DNA from: Paralithodes platypus
Taxonomy: Eukaryota > Arthropoda > Malacostraca > Decapoda > Lithodidae
Reading direction: 5' to 3'
Length of the DNA stretch: 64,000 bases
Assembly (NCBI GenBank): GCA_032716605.1
Contig: CM064485.1
Coordinates: 35,922,658 to 35,986,657, forward strand
A program made the translations under genes and the position numbers. Each line of letters starts with the position of its first letter. The stretch's first letter is position 1. Shown piece after piece: positions 63,955 through 64,000 of the stretch. A model generated the notes under the pieces. The model was not told where the DNA came from, did not search any database, and saw only the letters and a program-made list of their open reading frames with translations.

Positions 63955-64000
63955 TGAATGAAAAAAAGGCAAAGCTGCCTGTGTCAAGTGTCTCCCTCAA
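63955..64000 (-). mobile_element. LINE-A 3' end running off the window
   Basis: AAAAAAAGGCAAAGCTGCCT and CAAGTGTCTCCCTCAA match the reverse complement of the LINE-A 3' end (compare 25960-25995). The rest lies beyond the window. Confidence 0.65.

Overview
The window looks like a piece of a repeat-dense metazoan genome, most likely a decapod crustacean. This is inferred from the very high density of (CA)n, (TA)n and (GA)n tracts, thirteen or more perfect minisatellites, CR1/L2-like, RTE-like and Penelope-like retroelements, and a tRNA-derived SINE with a GTAAATAGGTACCTGG block. I see no host protein-coding gene with recognisable exons, no rRNA, no functional tRNA, no CRISPR array and nothing I would call viral. 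Every long reading frame is either a transposable-element protein or an artefact of a stop-free tandem repeat.

Layout. 1-692 is a 37-bp minisatellite. 2366-7804 holds a truncated reverse copy and a full-length copy (4421-7741) of one endonuclease-reverse transcriptase LINE ('LINE-A'), the latter inserted into a palindromic MITE. 8779-11003 is a 5'-truncated CR1/L2-like LINE ('LINE-B'). 12742-14243 is a back-to-back chain of five palindromic elements that share TTAA tetranucleotides. 16995-18745 is a decayed DDE-type transposase gene. 19340-20802 is an RTE-like LINE ('LINE-C') with a 9-bp target-site duplication. 21650-22616 is the 3' part of a second CR1-like LINE ('LINE-D'). 22623-25624 is a Penelope-like element pair forming a 1.29-kb, almost identical inverted repeat bounded by (TA)n. 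26671-31535 holds minisatellites, an ORF-less LINE-A derivative (27961-28288) and a fold-back element. 35000-44800 carries a SINE, fold-back elements, LINE-E (38636-41163) nested inside a MITE, and several dispersed repeat families. 51519-55441 is a 3.9-kb DNA transposon with about 270-bp terminal inverted repeats and a broken gene for a large protein with zinc-finger-like, XPG-nuclease-like and CXC-type parts. 55445-64000 has further MITEs, microsatellites, a GC-rich stretch and retroposon tails.

How the parts relate. Three MITE families (called A, B and C here) all begin and end in TTAA, consistent with mobilisation by a TTAA-specific (piggyBac-type) transposase that is not encoded in this window. 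LINEs have jumped into these MITEs twice, which gives a relative order of insertion. At least two minisatellites start at the edge or inside the arm of a fold-back element, suggesting that hairpins seeded tandem amplification. Family assignments below superfamily level are from memory of motifs and were not checked against a database. Element boundaries are accurate to a few bases only where a TTAA, poly(A) or repeat junction fixes them.
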